Positions 36,832 through 46,119 of a stretch of DNA of 64,000 bases are shown here, in pieces (the first letter of the stretch is position 1; each line of letters opens with the position of its first letter). This DNA is from an uncultured Prevotella sp. (GTDB lineage: Bacteria; Bacteroidota; Bacteroidia; Bacteroidales; Bacteroidaceae). A program made the position numbers and the translations under genes. The DNA is taken from NCBI GenBank assembly GCA_900317685.1, contig ONHQ01000001.1, positions 116,255 to 180,254 on the forward strand. The letters are read 5' to 3'. The notes beneath the pieces were generated by a model. It had not been told where the DNA came from and ran no database searches. It saw only the letters and a list, made by a program, of their open reading frames with translations.

Positions 36832-37716
36832 ATGGGAAAGAAGAGAAATAAGGTAAGCAGGCACACTGGGCGTCTGCAAGCTGTTACTTTGTGTATCAGC
36901 ACGGCCATGGTGCTCGTGCTGTTGGGGCTTGTCGTGTTTTCTACGCTGACCGGCCGCAATCTTTCGTCGTATGTAAAAGAGAACCTTGTCGTCACCATGA
37001 TGCTCGAACAGGATATGAGTGACAACGAAGCCATCACGATGTGCTCTCATCTGAAGCAGCAACCTTATATCAAGCAAGTGCACTTCATCAGCAAGCGTGC
37101 TGCTTTGGCTGATGCTACCCGTCAGATGGGTGCCGATCCCTCTGAGTTCACCGATGGCATCAATCCCTTCCCCTCATCTGTCGAGCTGACGCTGAAGAGC
37201 GACTATGCCAACAACGACTCGCTGAAATGGATCTCGGCACAGCTGAAGCGCTATCCTAAGGTGTCGGAGATCAACTATCAGAAGGATTTGGTCGATGCTG
37301 TCAACCGTAACCTGACGAAGATTGGTATCATCCTGCTCGTCATTGCGGCTTTGCTCACCTTTGTGTCCTTCTCCTTGATCAACAACACGGTGAAGCTCGG
37401 TATCTATGCCCGCCGTTTCTCCATCCACACAATGAAGCTCGTCGGAGCCTCCTGGGGCTTTATCCGAGGGCCTTTCATCCGTCGTGCCGTGTTGACCGGA
37501 CTGCTTGCCGCACTGTTGGCGATCATCGTTCTTGGTGGATGTATGTATGCGCTCTATCGCTATGAGCCAGAGATACTGAATATTGTGACTTGGCGTGAGA
37601 TGACTATCACGGCTGTGTCGGTCGTTGCTTTCGGTATCATCATCACGGCTATCTGCGCTTCCATCTCGGTGAACCGCTTCCTGAAGATGAAGGCCGGAGA
37701 TCTGTATAAGATTTAA
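36832..37716 (+). CDS. ftsX: Cell division protein FtsX (permease-like)
   Basis: Membrane partner of FtsE that controls peptidoglycan hydrolases at the division site. It has 294 residues and the FtsX layout: an N-terminal helix (about 20-42), a periplasmic domain (about 43-165), then three helices (about 165-190, 215-245, 255-285). SFSLINNTVKLGIYARRFSIHTMKLVGA is the family signature. The ATG at 36832 lies just after the promoter; an upstream in-frame ATG would precede the -7 box. It heads a tightly spaced operon with DUF3098, uppP, truB, queA and folK; ftsE is not in view. Confidence 0.94.
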   Translation: MGKKRNKVSRHTGRLQAVTLCISTAMVLVLLGLVVFSTLTGRNLSSYVKENLVVTMMLEQDMSDNEAITMCSHLKQQPYIKQVHFISKRAALADATRQMGADPSEFTDGINPFPSSVELTLKSDYANNDSLKWISAQLKRYPKVSEINYQKDLVDAVNRNLTKIGIILLVIAALLTFVSFSLINNTVKLGIYARRFSIHTMKLVGASWGFIRGPFIRRAVLTGLLAALLAIIVLGGCMYALYRYEPEILNIVTWREMTITAVSVVAFGIIITAICASISVNRFLKMKAGDLYKI

Positions 37717-37820
37717 GGAGGCACAGGCAGTTTGGTCTGCAGTCAAGTCGATTCTATCCTTTCGGCTGCCTCAATGGCCTGTTGAGGGTGAACGAATATA
37801 GGAATATTGAACTTAGAATA

Positions 37821-38111
37821 ATGAATAAACAAAATATGGATAAAAGAAATTATGCATTCGACCGTACCAACTTCACGTTGTTGGCTATCGGTTTCGCCAT
37901 CGTGGTCATCGGTTTCATACTGATGAGTGGCAGCAGTTCTACGGAACAGGCTTTTAATCCCGACATCTTCAGCTTCCGCCGTATCAAGGTAGCTCCTGTA
38001 GTGTGCTTTGTTGGCTTCATTTCCATGATCTATGCCATCATCCACAAGCCTAAGGACAATGGAGACGAGAACACTCCTGCCGAAGCACCATCTAACAACG
38101 AGGAGGCCTGA
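37821..38111 (+). CDS. DUF3098 small membrane protein
   Basis: A 96-residue protein with two membrane helices (TNFTLLAIGFAIVVIGFILM and KVAPVVCFVGFISMIYAII). The short loop between them, EQAFNPDIFSFRRIKVAPV, is typical of DUF3098, a family seen between ftsX and uppP in Bacteroidota. Its last codon overlaps the uppP start by one base (TGATG), showing translational coupling. A second ATG at 37836 is an alternative start. Function unknown; location suggests envelope assembly. Confidence 0.85.
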   Translation: MNKQNMDKRNYAFDRTNFTLLAIGFAIVVIGFILMSGSSSTEQAFNPDIFSFRRIKVAPVVCFVGFISMIYAIIHKPKDNGDENTPAEAPSNNEEA

Positions 38112-38941
38112 TGACACTGATACAGACTATTATCATCGCCATCGTGGAGGGACTCACGGAGTTCCTGCCCGTGTCGTCAACCGGACACATGATCATCACC
38201 CAGAATCTTTTGGGTGTACAGCAGGGTGATCCTTTTGTCCACGCCTTCACGTTCATCATTCAGTTCGGTGCCATTCTCTCTGTTGTGTGTCTATATTGGA
38301 AGCATTTCTTTCAGATGCGCAACTATGAGGAGTTTGTCGACAAGATGAAATTCTACGGACTGCTTATCGTGGGTGTGTTGCCTGCCGTAGTCATTGGCTT
38401 GGCAGCCAAGAAGAGCGGTCTGCTCGACTGGTTGCTGGACAGTGTGGTCGTCGTGGCTGCTATGCTTGTCATAGGTGGCGTATTCATGCTCTTCTGTGAT
38501 CGTATCTTCAACAAAGGGTCAGAGAACAATCAAGTCGATTGGAAGCGTGCGTTTCTCATTGGCTGTTGGCAGTGCTTGTCAGTCATTCCAGGAACAAGTC
38601 GCAGTATGGCTACTATCGTAGGAGGAATGCAGCAGAAGCTGACACGCAAGCGCGCGGCAGAGTTCTCTTTCTTTCTGGCTGTGCCGACGATGGCTGGTGC
38701 TACGCTTCTCGACCTGATCGATATGTTCAAGGAAGGCACTACGTGGGCTACCAGCAACAATATCATGTTGCTCATCGTAGGCTGCGTCATCGCTTTTGTG
38801 GTGGCAATGCTTGCTATGAAGTGGTTTGTCGGTTTCTTGACCAAATACGGTTTTCGTGCATTCGGCTGGTATCGCATCATCATTGGTGCCGTCATTCTGC
38901 TGATGTTGGCAACCGGTCACTCACTTGTTATGGTTGATTGA
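38111..38941 (+). CDS. uppP: Undecaprenyl-diphosphate phosphatase
   Basis: Recycles the lipid carrier for cell-wall polymers by removing a phosphate from undecaprenyl diphosphate; integral inner-membrane protein, 276 residues. The two family motifs are complete: EGLTEFLPVSSTGH (13-26) and PGTSRSMATIVGG. Overlaps DUF3098 upstream and truB downstream by one base each. Also known as BacA; overexpression of homologues gives bacitracin resistance. Confidence 0.97.
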   Translation: MTLIQTIIIAIVEGLTEFLPVSSTGHMIITQNLLGVQQGDPFVHAFTFIIQFGAILSVVCLYWKHFFQMRNYEEFVDKMKFYGLLIVGVLPAVVIGLAAKKSGLLDWLLDSVVVVAAMLVIGGVFMLFCDRIFNKGSENNQVDWKRAFLIGCWQCLSVIPGTSRSMATIVGGMQQKLTRKRAAEFSFFLAVPTMAGATLLDLIDMFKEGTTWATSNNIMLLIVGCVIAFVVAMLAMKWFVGFLTKYGFRAFGWYRIIIGAVILLMLATGHSLVMVD

Positions 38942-39720
38942 TGAGAGATTTTATCAAAGGAGAAATCTTAGCTATCGACAAGCCCTATGGCATGACGAGC
39001 TTTGGTGCACTGGCCCATATCCGCTTCCTGCTATCGCAAAAGTTAGGTCAGAAGGTGAAGGTTGGACATGCCGGTACGTTAGATCCGTTGGCTACGGGTG
39101 TGCTGATCCTCTGCACTGGCCGTTGTACCAAACAGATAGAAACACTGCAAAGCCATACCAAGGAATACACGGCAACGCTGCAGTTGGGTGCTACCACTGC
39201 CAGCTATGACCGTGAGCATGAGGTAAACGCTACCTATCCTGTGGAGCATATTACGCGGGAGCTGATTCTCGATGCGTTGAAGCAGTTCGAGGGTGACATC
39301 CAGCAGGTGCCTCCTACCTACAGCGCTTGTAAGGTCGATGGGACACGGTCGTATCAGCTGCGCCGCAATGGCGAGGACGTGGAACTGAAGCCCAAGGCTA
39401 TACATATTGATAAGGTGGAACTCACCGATTATGACGACGAGAAGAAGACGATGGCCATTCGTGTCGTCTGCGGCAAAGGTACCTACATCCGTGCGTTGGC
39501 ACGGGACATTGGCCGCGCTCTGAATAGCGGTGCTTATCTCACGAGTTTGCGTCGGACACGTGTGGGCGACATCAGCGAGAACGACTGCATCGAGTTCAAT
39601 CGTTTTGGCGAGTGGCTCGACAGTGAGATTCCCAACGAAGTGAGTGCCGCGGCACTCCAGCGCCCAGCCGAAGCAAAACCACAGATCACTCCCAAGGCGG
39701 CCGACAGCTCTAAGAAATAA
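38941..39720 (+). CDS. truB: tRNA pseudouridine(55) synthase
   Basis: Makes the universal pseudouridine 55 in the T-loop of tRNA. The 259-residue protein has the catalytic D48 in GHAGTLDPLATGVL, plus the KEYTATLQLGATTASYDREHE and GTYIRALARDIG motifs. I start at the ATG 38941, which overlaps the uppP stop (TGATG), instead of an in-frame TTG three bases upstream. The C-terminal 25 residues (RPAEAKPQITPKAADSSKK) are a low-complexity tail absent from most homologues. Confidence 0.96.
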   Translation: MRDFIKGEILAIDKPYGMTSFGALAHIRFLLSQKLGQKVKVGHAGTLDPLATGVLILCTGRCTKQIETLQSHTKEYTATLQLGATTASYDREHEVNATYPVEHITRELILDALKQFEGDIQQVPPTYSACKVDGTRSYQLRRNGEDVELKPKAIHIDKVELTDYDDEKKTMAIRVVCGKGTYIRALARDIGRALNSGAYLTSLRRTRVGDISENDCIEFNRFGEWLDSEIPNEVSAAALQRPAEAKPQITPKAADSSKK

Positions 39721-39777
39721 ACAAAGTAAGTCCCAACCGGGATGATTGTCAGACAGAATAGAAAGGAAATATACATT

Positions 39778-40971
39778 ATGAAGTTATCGCAGTTCAAGTT
39801 TAAGTTGCCGCCCGAGTCGGTGGCTCTTTATCCTCATAGTATTGTGAGGGAGTATACGAACGACGATGGTACGAAGGGCTCTTTCCGCATTACCCGTCGT
39901 GACGAGTCTCGTCTGATGGTGCTGCACCGGACGACGGGCGAGATAGAACTCTATAAGAAGGATGACAAGGGACAACCGATCAAAGGCGAGTATCTTGACT
40001 TCCGCAACGTCATAGACTATTTTGATGATGGTGACGTGTTCATCCTCAATGACACAAAGGTGTTTCCGGCCCGTCTGTATGGTACGAAGGAAAAGACCGA
40101 CGCAAAGATCGAGGTCTTCGTTCTTCGTGAGCTCAATGAGGAGACCCACCTGTGGGACGTACTCGTGGAGCCTGCCCGCAAGATACGTATTGGCAACAAG
40201 CTCTTCTTCGACGAGGTGGGCACCATGGTAGCCGAGGTCTATGACAATACGACCAGCCGTGGTCGTTCACTTCGCTTCCTCTATGACTGTCCTCACGATC
40301 AGTTCAAGCGCGACCTCTTCGCTCTTGGTGAGGCTCCGCTGCCGGAGTATGTACTCAACGGCCGTCCTGAGGATCCCGATATGAAGGGTATGCACGTGCA
40401 TTCCCATGCCACTAAGGAGGATCTCGAAGACTTCCAGACGCTCTTTGCCCGCAACGAAGGTGCGGTCACTGTGCCGGCCACAGGACTTCACTTCAGCCGC
40501 GAGCTATTGAAGCGTATGGAGATCAAGGGCATCAACACGGCTTTTATCACGCTGCATTGTGGCTTGGGCAACTTCTCTCCGATCGAGGTGGAGGATCTCA
40601 CGAAGCATAAGATGGACTCTGAGCAGATGTTTGTCAACAAAGAGGCTTGCGACATGGTCAACACGGCTAAGAAGGAGGGACATCATATCTGTGCCGTTGG
40701 TACGAGTGTGGCCAAGGCTACCGAGACGGCTGTAGGCACTGATGGCTTCCTCAAGGAGTACGACGGCTGGACATCAAAGTTCATCTTCCCGCCCTACGAG
40801 TTCGGTCTTGCTGACACGATGATTGCAAACTTCTATCATCCCGAGTCTACGCTGCTGATGTCTACAGCAGCCTTTGGCGGCTACGAGAACGTGATGGCTT
40901 GTTACGCTCTCGCGGTGAAGCACGGCTACAAGTTTGGCTGCTATGGCGACAGCCTGCTGATCGTAGACTGA
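39778..40971 (+). CDS. queA: S-adenosylmethionine:tRNA ribosyltransferase-isomerase
   Basis: Penultimate step of queuosine synthesis: moves the ribosyl part of SAM onto preQ1 in tRNA. It is 397 residues, about 40 longer than the E. coli enzyme. Family segments seen are FKFKLPPESVALYP, DDGDVFILNDTKVFPARLYG, GALPEYV-like GEAPLPEYVLNG, TVPATGLHFSRELLKRM and STLLMSTAAFGGYENVM. The ATG at 39778 begins MKLSQFKFKLP. It follows truB by 57 bp in the same operon, so two tRNA-modifying enzymes are paired. Confidence 0.95.
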   Translation: MKLSQFKFKLPPESVALYPHSIVREYTNDDGTKGSFRITRRDESRLMVLHRTTGEIELYKKDDKGQPIKGEYLDFRNVIDYFDDGDVFILNDTKVFPARLYGTKEKTDAKIEVFVLRELNEETHLWDVLVEPARKIRIGNKLFFDEVGTMVAEVYDNTTSRGRSLRFLYDCPHDQFKRDLFALGEAPLPEYVLNGRPEDPDMKGMHVHSHATKEDLEDFQTLFARNEGAVTVPATGLHFSRELLKRMEIKGINTAFITLHCGLGNFSPIEVEDLTKHKMDSEQMFVNKEACDMVNTAKKEGHHICAVGTSVAKATETAVGTDGFLKEYDGWTSKFIFPPYEFGLADTMIANFYHPESTLLMSTAAFGGYENVMACYALAVKHGYKFGCYGDSLLIVD

Positions 40972-41001
40972 TCGACAGCAGTGTCAATGTAGTAGAAACA
41001 A

Positions 41002-41439
41002 ATGATGACAGATACACACAATCCAGCCTTGCATCATGTCTACCTCAGCTTAGGTTCCAATATTGGCAACCGGCGGGGACTGATACGTCAGGCTGTGGAG
41101 TTATTGGAGAGCAGGGTAGGGCATGTCTCTGCCTTGTCATCTCTTCATGAAACAGAGCCATGGGGCTTTGAGTCGCCTAATAAGTTCCTCAACGCATGTT
41201 GCTGTTGTCTGACGACACTGGCACCACGTCAGGTGCTCTTGGCCACGCAGCGCATCGAGCGTGACCTCGGTCGTACGGGTAAATCGGTTGATGGTGTCTA
41301 TCACGACCGTGTCATCGACATCGATATCCTGCTTTATGACGACTGGAAAGTGGATGAGCCTGATCTGAAGATTCCTCATCCGCTAATGCATGAGCGCGAC
41401 TTCGTCATGGTGCCGCTCAAGGAGATATGTAATGTATAA
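41002..41439 (+). CDS. folK: 2-amino-4-hydroxy-6-hydroxymethyldihydropteridine diphosphokinase
   Basis: Pyrophosphorylates hydroxymethyldihydropterin in folate synthesis. It is 145 residues, with YLSLGSNIGNRRGLI, ALSSLHETEPWGF and the metal-binding DRVIDIDILLY followed by IPHPLMHERDFVMVPL. Last gene of the ftsX operon, 30 bp after queA. The final codons (TGT AAT GTA TAA) are already part of the taatgta micro-repeat that fills the following spacer. Two adjacent ATGs exist (41002, 41005). Confidence 0.95.
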   Translation: MMTDTHNPALHHVYLSLGSNIGNRRGLIRQAVELLESRVGHVSALSSLHETEPWGFESPNKFLNACCCCLTTLAPRQVLLATQRIERDLGRTGKSVDGVYHDRVIDIDILLYDDWKVDEPDLKIPHPLMHERDFVMVPLKEICNV

Positions 41440-41484
41440 TGTATAATGTATAATGTATAGTGTATAATGTATAAAGTATAATGT
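41427..41484. repeat. taatgta micro-repeat overlapping the folK stop
   Basis: Tandem copies of tgtataa and variants (period 7-10 bp) start inside the last codons of folK. Their reverse complement occupies 41765-41882, so the two blocks could pair. Confidence 0.75.
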
Positions 41485-41764
41485 AAGCTGTTCGGTGAAA
41501 AATTCCTGTGGCTATTTTATCTCAAGAATTAGAGAATGAGAGCATGAGAGAATGGAAGAATTCCTCTATTGATAGGAATCAAAAAGGATTTTCCGTCGAA
41601 AGTAGTTGAGTTGCTTATATTCTCCAATTCTTATTAATTCGAAATGGCGCACGAGATATTCTATAATTCTCAAATTCTTGATAAAATGACAATAGCGAGT
41701 AGTAAGGCTACAACTTCATTTGCTGAGTCGTTATGAATAGCTCCCCACTGTTATCTATTATTTC

Positions 41765-41882
41765 TACATTATACACTATACATTCTACATTATACACTAT
41801 ACACTATACATTCTACATTATACTTTATACACTATACATTCTACATTATACATTATACTTTATACACTATACATTATACATT
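41765..41882. repeat. tacattatac micro-repeat, inverse of the block at 41427
   Basis: About a dozen degenerate copies of acattatacactatac lie directly before the rpsO terminator. An apparent 70-residue frame through it is Tyr/Leu/Ile/Thr-rich repeat translation, not a gene. Confidence 0.75.
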
Positions 41883-41885
41883 AAA

Positions 41886-41921
41886 AAAGCCCGCGCTACC
41901 ACTGTAGCACGGGCTTTCTTC
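41886..41921. terminator. Bidirectional terminator folK / rpsO
   Basis: A 14-bp stem (aaagcccgcgctac against gtagcacgggcttt, one mismatch) with T-rich flank on the plus side and A-run (41883-41888) giving a U-run on the minus side. Confidence 0.85.
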
Positions 41922-41963
41922 TTGCCTAATTTTCTTCTCGTATGAAAGAAGCGCTGCCTGCGA

Positions 41964-42233
41964 TTACTTGCGGAGGCCGAGAGCCTTCACAATAGCACGG
42001 TAACGCTCAATGTCACGATCCTTCAGGTAGTCCAGCAAAGCGCGGCGCTTACCTACCAGACGAGTCAGAGAACGAGTGGTCACAAAGTCCTTGTGATGTG
42101 TCTTGACATGCTCTGTCAGGTGTGCGATACGATAAGTGAACAGTGCGATCTGGCTCTCAGCAGAACCGGTGTCTGCATTGCTCTTGCCATACTGGCCGAA
42201 GATTTCCTCCTTCTTCTCTTTGTTTAAATACAT
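41964..42233 (-). CDS. rpsO: Ribosomal protein S15
   Basis: Primary 16S rRNA-binding protein of the small subunit. The ATG at 42233 gives MYLNKEKKEEIF and exactly 89 residues, the usual S15 length. Signature blocks are GKSNADTGSAESQIALFTYRI, LTEHVKTHHKDFVTTRSL and LVGKRRALLDYLK. An in-frame upstream start would add 16 unrelated residues. Divergent from typA, with a leader of about 100 nt that could host the autoregulatory site known for S15 in other bacteria. Confidence 0.97.
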   Translation of the reverse strand: MYLNKEKKEEIFGQYGKSNADTGSAESQIALFTYRIAHLTEHVKTHHKDFVTTRSLTRLVGKRRALLDYLKDRDIERYRAIVKALGLRK

Positions 42234-42339
42234 TGTGTTGATGATTAATTGTTGTTGCATCATTACATCCTTCGTCCGCAAGCACCTTCATCAGAGCACA
42301 AGCGGCCTTAAATGCATCGGTATCTCCGAAAATGCGCTG

Positions 42340-42347
42340 CAAAGTTA
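42340..42347 (-). promoter_or_regulatory. -7 box of rpsO
   Basis: Minus-strand TAACTTTG (42347-42340), divergent from the typA promoter 44 bp away. Confidence 0.6.
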
Positions 42348-42390
42348 CAAAAAAGTTCTCAGAATCAGCCACTTTTACCAGTTTTTTTTG

Positions 42391-42398
42391 TAATTTTG
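42391..42398 (+). promoter_or_regulatory. -7 box of typA
   Basis: TAATTTTG at 42391-42398, 33 nt before the typA start codon. Confidence 0.6.
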
Positions 42399-42431
42399 CA
42401 AGCAAATTATTAGCTCTATTAAGGTAAAGTA

Positions 42432-44234
42432 ATGCAAGACATTCGTAACATCGCAGTTATTGCGCATGTCGACCATGGCAAAACTACGCTGGTTGACAAG
42501 ATGATGCTCGCTGGTAAACTGTTCCGTGACGGCCAGGACAACAGCGGCGAAGTATTGGACTCCAATGATTTGGAGCGCGAGCGAGGGATAACCATCCTTT
42601 CCAAAAACGTTTCTATCAATTGGAAAGGTGTGAAGATCAATATTCTCGATACTCCGGGCCACTCCGATTTCGGTGGTGAGGTGGAGCGTGTGCTCAACAT
42701 GGCCGACGGCTGTCTGCTGCTCGTCGATGCCTTCGAGGGTCCTATGCCACAGACGCGTTTCGTACTGCAAAAAGCACTGAAACTCGGCCTCAAGCCCATC
42801 GTCGTGGTGAACAAGGTCGACAAACCTAACTGCCGTCCTGAGCAGGTCTATGAGATGGTGTTCGACCTGATGTGCGACCTCAACGCAACGGAAGATCAGC
42901 TCGACTTCCCCGTCGTCTATGGTTCTGCCAAGAATGGCTGGATGGGTCCGGATTTCAACAAGCCCACTGACAATATTGACTATCTGCTCGATAAGATCCT
43001 CGAGGTCATTCCGGCACCTAAACGCCTGGAAGGTACACCTCAGATGCTGATCACTTCTCTCGACTATAGTTCTTATACAGGACGTATCGCTGTCGGCCGT
43101 GTGCACAGAGGTACGCTCAAGGATGGTATGAACATCACCGTCTGCCACCGCGACGGAACGTTTGAAAAAGATAAGATCAAGGAGCTGCATACCTTTGAGG
43201 GTATCACGCACAAGCGCTGCGACCATGTCGACAGTGGCGACATCTGCGCTGTTGTCGGTCTGCAGCACTTCGAGATTGGTGACACCATCGCTGACTTCGA
43301 GAACCCCGAGGCTCTTCCGCCAATCGCTGTCGACGAGCCGACGATGAGCATGCTCTTCACCATCAACGATTCTCCTTTCTTTGGCAAAGAGGGTAAGTAC
43401 TGCACTTCGCGTCAGATTGGCGAGCGTTTGCAGAAAGAGCTGGAGAAGAACCTGGCCCTGCGTGTGCGCAATGTCGAGGGCTCCACAGACAGCTGGGTTG
43501 TCAGCGGCCGTGGTGTGCTCCACCTTTCTGTGCTCATCGAGACCATGCGTCGCGAGGGCTTTGAGTTGCAGGTGGGTCAGCCGCAGGTGATCTATAAGGA
43601 GATCAACGGTCAGAAGTGTGAGCCGGTTGAGGAACTCGACATCAATGTACCTCAGGACTATGCCAGCAAGATGGTGGATATGGTCACACGCCGTAAAGGT
43701 GATCTGACGGGTATGGACACCGAGGGTGACCGTGTCAACATCACGTTCGACATTCCTTCACGTGGTATCATCGGCCTGCGTACCAATGTGCTGACCGCTT
43801 CTCAGGGCGAGGCTATCATGGCTCACCGCTTCAAGGAGTATCAGCCTTATAAGGGTGAGATCGTCCGTCGTACCAACGGTTCTATGATTGCTATGGAGAC
43901 GGGTACTGCCTATGCTTATTCCATCGACAAGCTGCAGGATCGCGGTAAGTTCTTCATCGATCCGGGTGAGGAAGTCTATGCCGGTGAGGTGATTGGCGAG
44001 CATGTCCATGAGAATGACTTGGTTGTGAACGTTACGAAGGCCAAGCAGCTCACCAATGTGCGTGCCTCCGGTTCCGACGAGAAGGCTCATGTGATTCCGA
44101 AGACGGTGATGAGTCTTGAGGAGTGCCTGGAGTATATCAAGAGCGATGAGTATGTCGAGGTCACTCCGAAGTCCATGCGTATGCGTAAGATCATCCTTGA
44201 TCACCTGGAGCGTAAGCGTGCCAACAAGGAATAA
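42432..44234 (+). CDS. typA: Translational GTPase TypA/BipA
   Basis: Ribosome-binding GTPase related to EF-G, involved in ribosome assembly and stress growth. Its 600 residues match the family. G1 is AHVDHGKTT (11-19), G3 is [12 protein letters not shown], and G4 is VVNKVDKP. The C-terminal part shows the TypA block [27 protein letters not shown] and [12 protein letters not shown]. Monocistronic between its promoter and a strong terminator. Confidence 0.97.
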   Translation: MQDIRNIAVIAHVDHGKTTLVDKMMLAGKLFRDGQDNSGEVLDSNDLERERGITILSKNVSINWKGVKINILDTPGHSDFGGEVERVLNMADGCLLLVDAFEGPMPQTRFVLQKALKLGLKPIVVVNKVDKPNCRPEQVYEMVFDLMCDLNATEDQLDFPVVYGSAKNGWMGPDFNKPTDNIDYLLDKILEVIPAPKRLEGTPQMLITSLDYSSYTGRIAVGRVHRGTLKDGMNITVCHRDGTFEKDKIKELHTFEGITHKRCDHVDSGDICAVVGLQHFEIGDTIADFENPEALPPIAVDEPTMSMLFTINDSPFFGKEGKYCTSRQIGERLQKELEKNLALRVRNVEGSTDSWVVSGRGVLHLSVLIETMRREGFELQVGQPQVIYKEINGQKCEPVEELDINVPQDYASKMVDMVTRRKGDLTGMDTEGDRVNITFDIPSRGIIGLRTNVLTASQGEAIMAHRFKEYQPYKGEIVRRTNGSMIAMETGTAYAYSIDKLQDRGKFFIDPGEEVYAGEVIGEHVHENDLVVNVTKAKQLTNVRASGSDEKAHVIPKTVMSLEECLEYIKSDEYVEVTPKSMRMRKIILDHLERKRANKE

Positions 44235-44264
44235 TCGTTCCCCCTACACATTATTATATATAAC

Positions 44265-44313
44265 AACTCCATACGCTGTGGGTATGCCCTGCAACGTATG
44301 GAGTTTTTTTTAT
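44265..44313 (+). terminator. Terminator after typA
   Basis: An 11-bp stem (aactccatacg against cgtatggagtt) with a 19-nt loop, followed by a run of nine T. Confidence 0.85.
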
Positions 44314-44352
44314 GTATTCTTTTCTGCTTTTCTCAGAAATCAGATAGAGGTG

Positions 44353-45687
44353 TTATGCCTCTTCGCGCTTCTCGATGTCCTGCATCAACTTCACGGCGTC
44401 GACATACTGCTCGATGCCCTGGGCCACCTCTTGCGCGGCTTTCATGGCGAGGACGACGGTTTGTGGCCGGTGCACGACATCACCTCCGGCGAAGACACCG
44501 CGGCGTGTGGTCATGCCAAAGGGACGTTCCAGGATCTTGACATAGCCTTTCTCGTCGACCTCGATACCTTCCGTCGTGGACACGATACGGTTGGCGGGTC
44601 GTGAGCCGATGGCTAAGAAGATGCGGTCGAAAGGCTCCTCGCGGTCGCCGTCCTCGGTATGCACGGTCACGCTGCCCAGTCGTCCGGGCTCACCGGCAAT
44701 AAACTCCGTGACGCTGGACTTCCACCAGAACTTCACGCCTTCGTTGACGGCTTCGTCATATTCACTCTTGATGGCAGGCATCTCCTCTTGTGTACGTCGG
44801 TAGATCACCGTCACGTCGGCACCTAAGCGAATGGCTGTGCGGGCTGCATCCATGGCTACGTTGCCGCCGCCGATGACGCCGACACGCTCTCCGGCGCGCA
44901 GTGGCACCATGTTACGGGCGATGGCACCTTCCTGGTAAGCGTTGAACTGATGGAGCAAGTAGGTCGACTGGCTCACGCCGTGGAGCTTGGCTCCCGGCAC
45001 GTCGTCCATGTTCTGTGGAACAGCGGTTCCCGTGCCCATGAAGATAGCGTCGAAGCCATGCGCGAAGAGATAGTCGACGGTGATGCCGTTCTCGCCCACC
45101 ATGGTGTTGGTGATGAAGTTGACACCGAGTTCGGCAATCTTTTCGATTTCGGCTCTGACCACCGTCTTGGGCAGGCGGTATTCGGGAATACCAAACATCA
45201 GCACGCCGCCGGGCTCCTCAAGGCCCTCGTAGATCGTCACGGCGAAACCTTTGCGGGCCAGGTTACCGGCTACGGTGAGTCCGGCTGGTCCCGATCCGAT
45301 GACGGCGATGTTGCCGCGTGTCTTCTGTGGCAGCTTTTCGCGTTGCAGGCGCATCTGTGTGTCGAAGTCAGCGATGAAAGCCTCCAGGCTGCCAATCTTC
45401 ACGGGGTTGCCTTTCTTGTTGAGCACGCAGTGACCCTGGCATTGCTTCTCGTGTGGGCAGACGCGTCCGCAGATTGCCGGCAGGTTCGACGTCTCGTTGA
45501 TGATGGCCATAGCGTCTCCGAGGTTGCCCTTGGAGAGTTGATGGATAAACGAGGGAATGTCATTGCCGATGGGACAGCCCTTGCGGCAAAGTGGCACCTT
45601 GCAGTGCAAACAGCGCTTGGCCTCCTTGATAGCTTCCTGCATCGTCAGGGGCTGCGGTGTGCTATAGTCAATTTGCTCTTTCTTCAT
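44353..45687 (-). CDS. gltA: NADPH-dependent glutamate synthase-type oxidoreductase (small-subunit family)
   Basis: An FAD/NADPH iron-sulfur protein of 444 residues in the GltD family. The N-terminal cysteine-rich domain (CLHCKVPLCRKGCPIGNDIP, then CGRVCPHEKQCQGHC) binds [4Fe-4S] clusters. The FAD site is IAVIGSGPAGLTVAGNLA, the NADPH site is VGVIGGGNVAMDAARTAI, and the C-terminal FAD motif is GVFAGGDVVHRPQTVVLA. Members are annotated as homotetrameric glutamate synthase, but the glutamine-binding large subunit is not adjacent; it may instead be an electron-bifurcating NfnB-like subunit. Its own promoter is at 45754-45761. Confidence 0.85.
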   Translation of the reverse strand: MKKEQIDYSTPQPLTMQEAIKEAKRCLHCKVPLCRKGCPIGNDIPSFIHQLSKGNLGDAMAIINETSNLPAICGRVCPHEKQCQGHCVLNKKGNPVKIGSLEAFIADFDTQMRLQREKLPQKTRGNIAVIGSGPAGLTVAGNLARKGFAVTIYEGLEEPGGVLMFGIPEYRLPKTVVRAEIEKIAELGVNFITNTMVGENGITVDYLFAHGFDAIFMGTGTAVPQNMDDVPGAKLHGVSQSTYLLHQFNAYQEGAIARNMVPLRAGERVGVIGGGNVAMDAARTAIRLGADVTVIYRRTQEEMPAIKSEYDEAVNEGVKFWWKSSVTEFIAGEPGRLGSVTVHTEDGDREEPFDRIFLAIGSRPANRIVSTTEGIEVDEKGYVKILERPFGMTTRRGVFAGGDVVHRPQTVVLAMKAAQEVAQGIEQYVDAVKLMQDIEKREEA

Positions 45688-45753
45688 GTTGTTACGATGT
45701 GTGTAGTGATCGGTTGTTGATGATTAAAAGTTTGTTTTGTCATATAGACATTG

Positions 45754-45761
45754 CAAATGTA
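45754..45761 (-). promoter_or_regulatory. -7 box of the glutamate-synthase-type gene
   Basis: Minus-strand TACATTTG (45761-45754), about 67 nt before the start codon. Confidence 0.5.
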
Positions 45762-45970
45762 CGTATTATATCCGTACGCTTCGTTATATTCTGCAAAAAA
45801 TTAAATAAGATTAACGTCGCCTTTTAAGCAATGAAAGCAAACCATGTTCTGCTGGTATGTATACGTTAGAAGGGTGTTCTGCTGAAAGATTGAAGGACTC
45901 GTTAAAGTTAAAACTTTCAAATATTGAACCGATTGGATGTCTCATTTTTGCACATCTTTTGGAATCTCAT

Positions 45971-45978
45971 TAACTTTG
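45971..45978 (+). promoter_or_regulatory. -7 box of the homopolymer-bearing secreted-protein gene
   Basis: TAACTTTG at 45971-45978. The predicted 5' leader is about 135 nt. Confidence 0.6.
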
Positions 45979-46119
45979 CACCCGAAAAGAGAAGATTTAA
46001 GAGAAGACGAAGCGAACGGTATTCAGAGACCGGTCTGACGATGAAATTTGAATAGGATTAAAATGATAAGCAAATAAGTAATTAGTAAATACACATTCAC
46101 AACACAAATAAAATAAATA

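Larger units (their letters stand above)
41440..41963. other. Spacer folK / rpsO
   Basis: A 524-base AT-rich convergent spacer made of micro-repeat blocks, an inverted imperfect pair of the dispersed repeat (about 41515-41540 and 41664-41681) and the rpsO terminator. No gene is seen. Confidence 0.7.
45688..46119. other. Divergent intergenic region
   Basis: A 432-base spacer with a -7 box facing each flank (45754-45761 minus; 45971-45978 plus). The plus-strand leader of about 135 nt (45985-46119) is long and A-rich. No gene seen. Confidence 0.65.

Noticed and set aside
41733-41945. 70-codon frame rich in Tyr, Leu, Ile and Thr
   Set aside because: It is the translation of a micro-repeat and a terminator.
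42375-43523. 382-codon minus-strand open frame
   Set aside because: Antisense to typA; no recognisable motifs.
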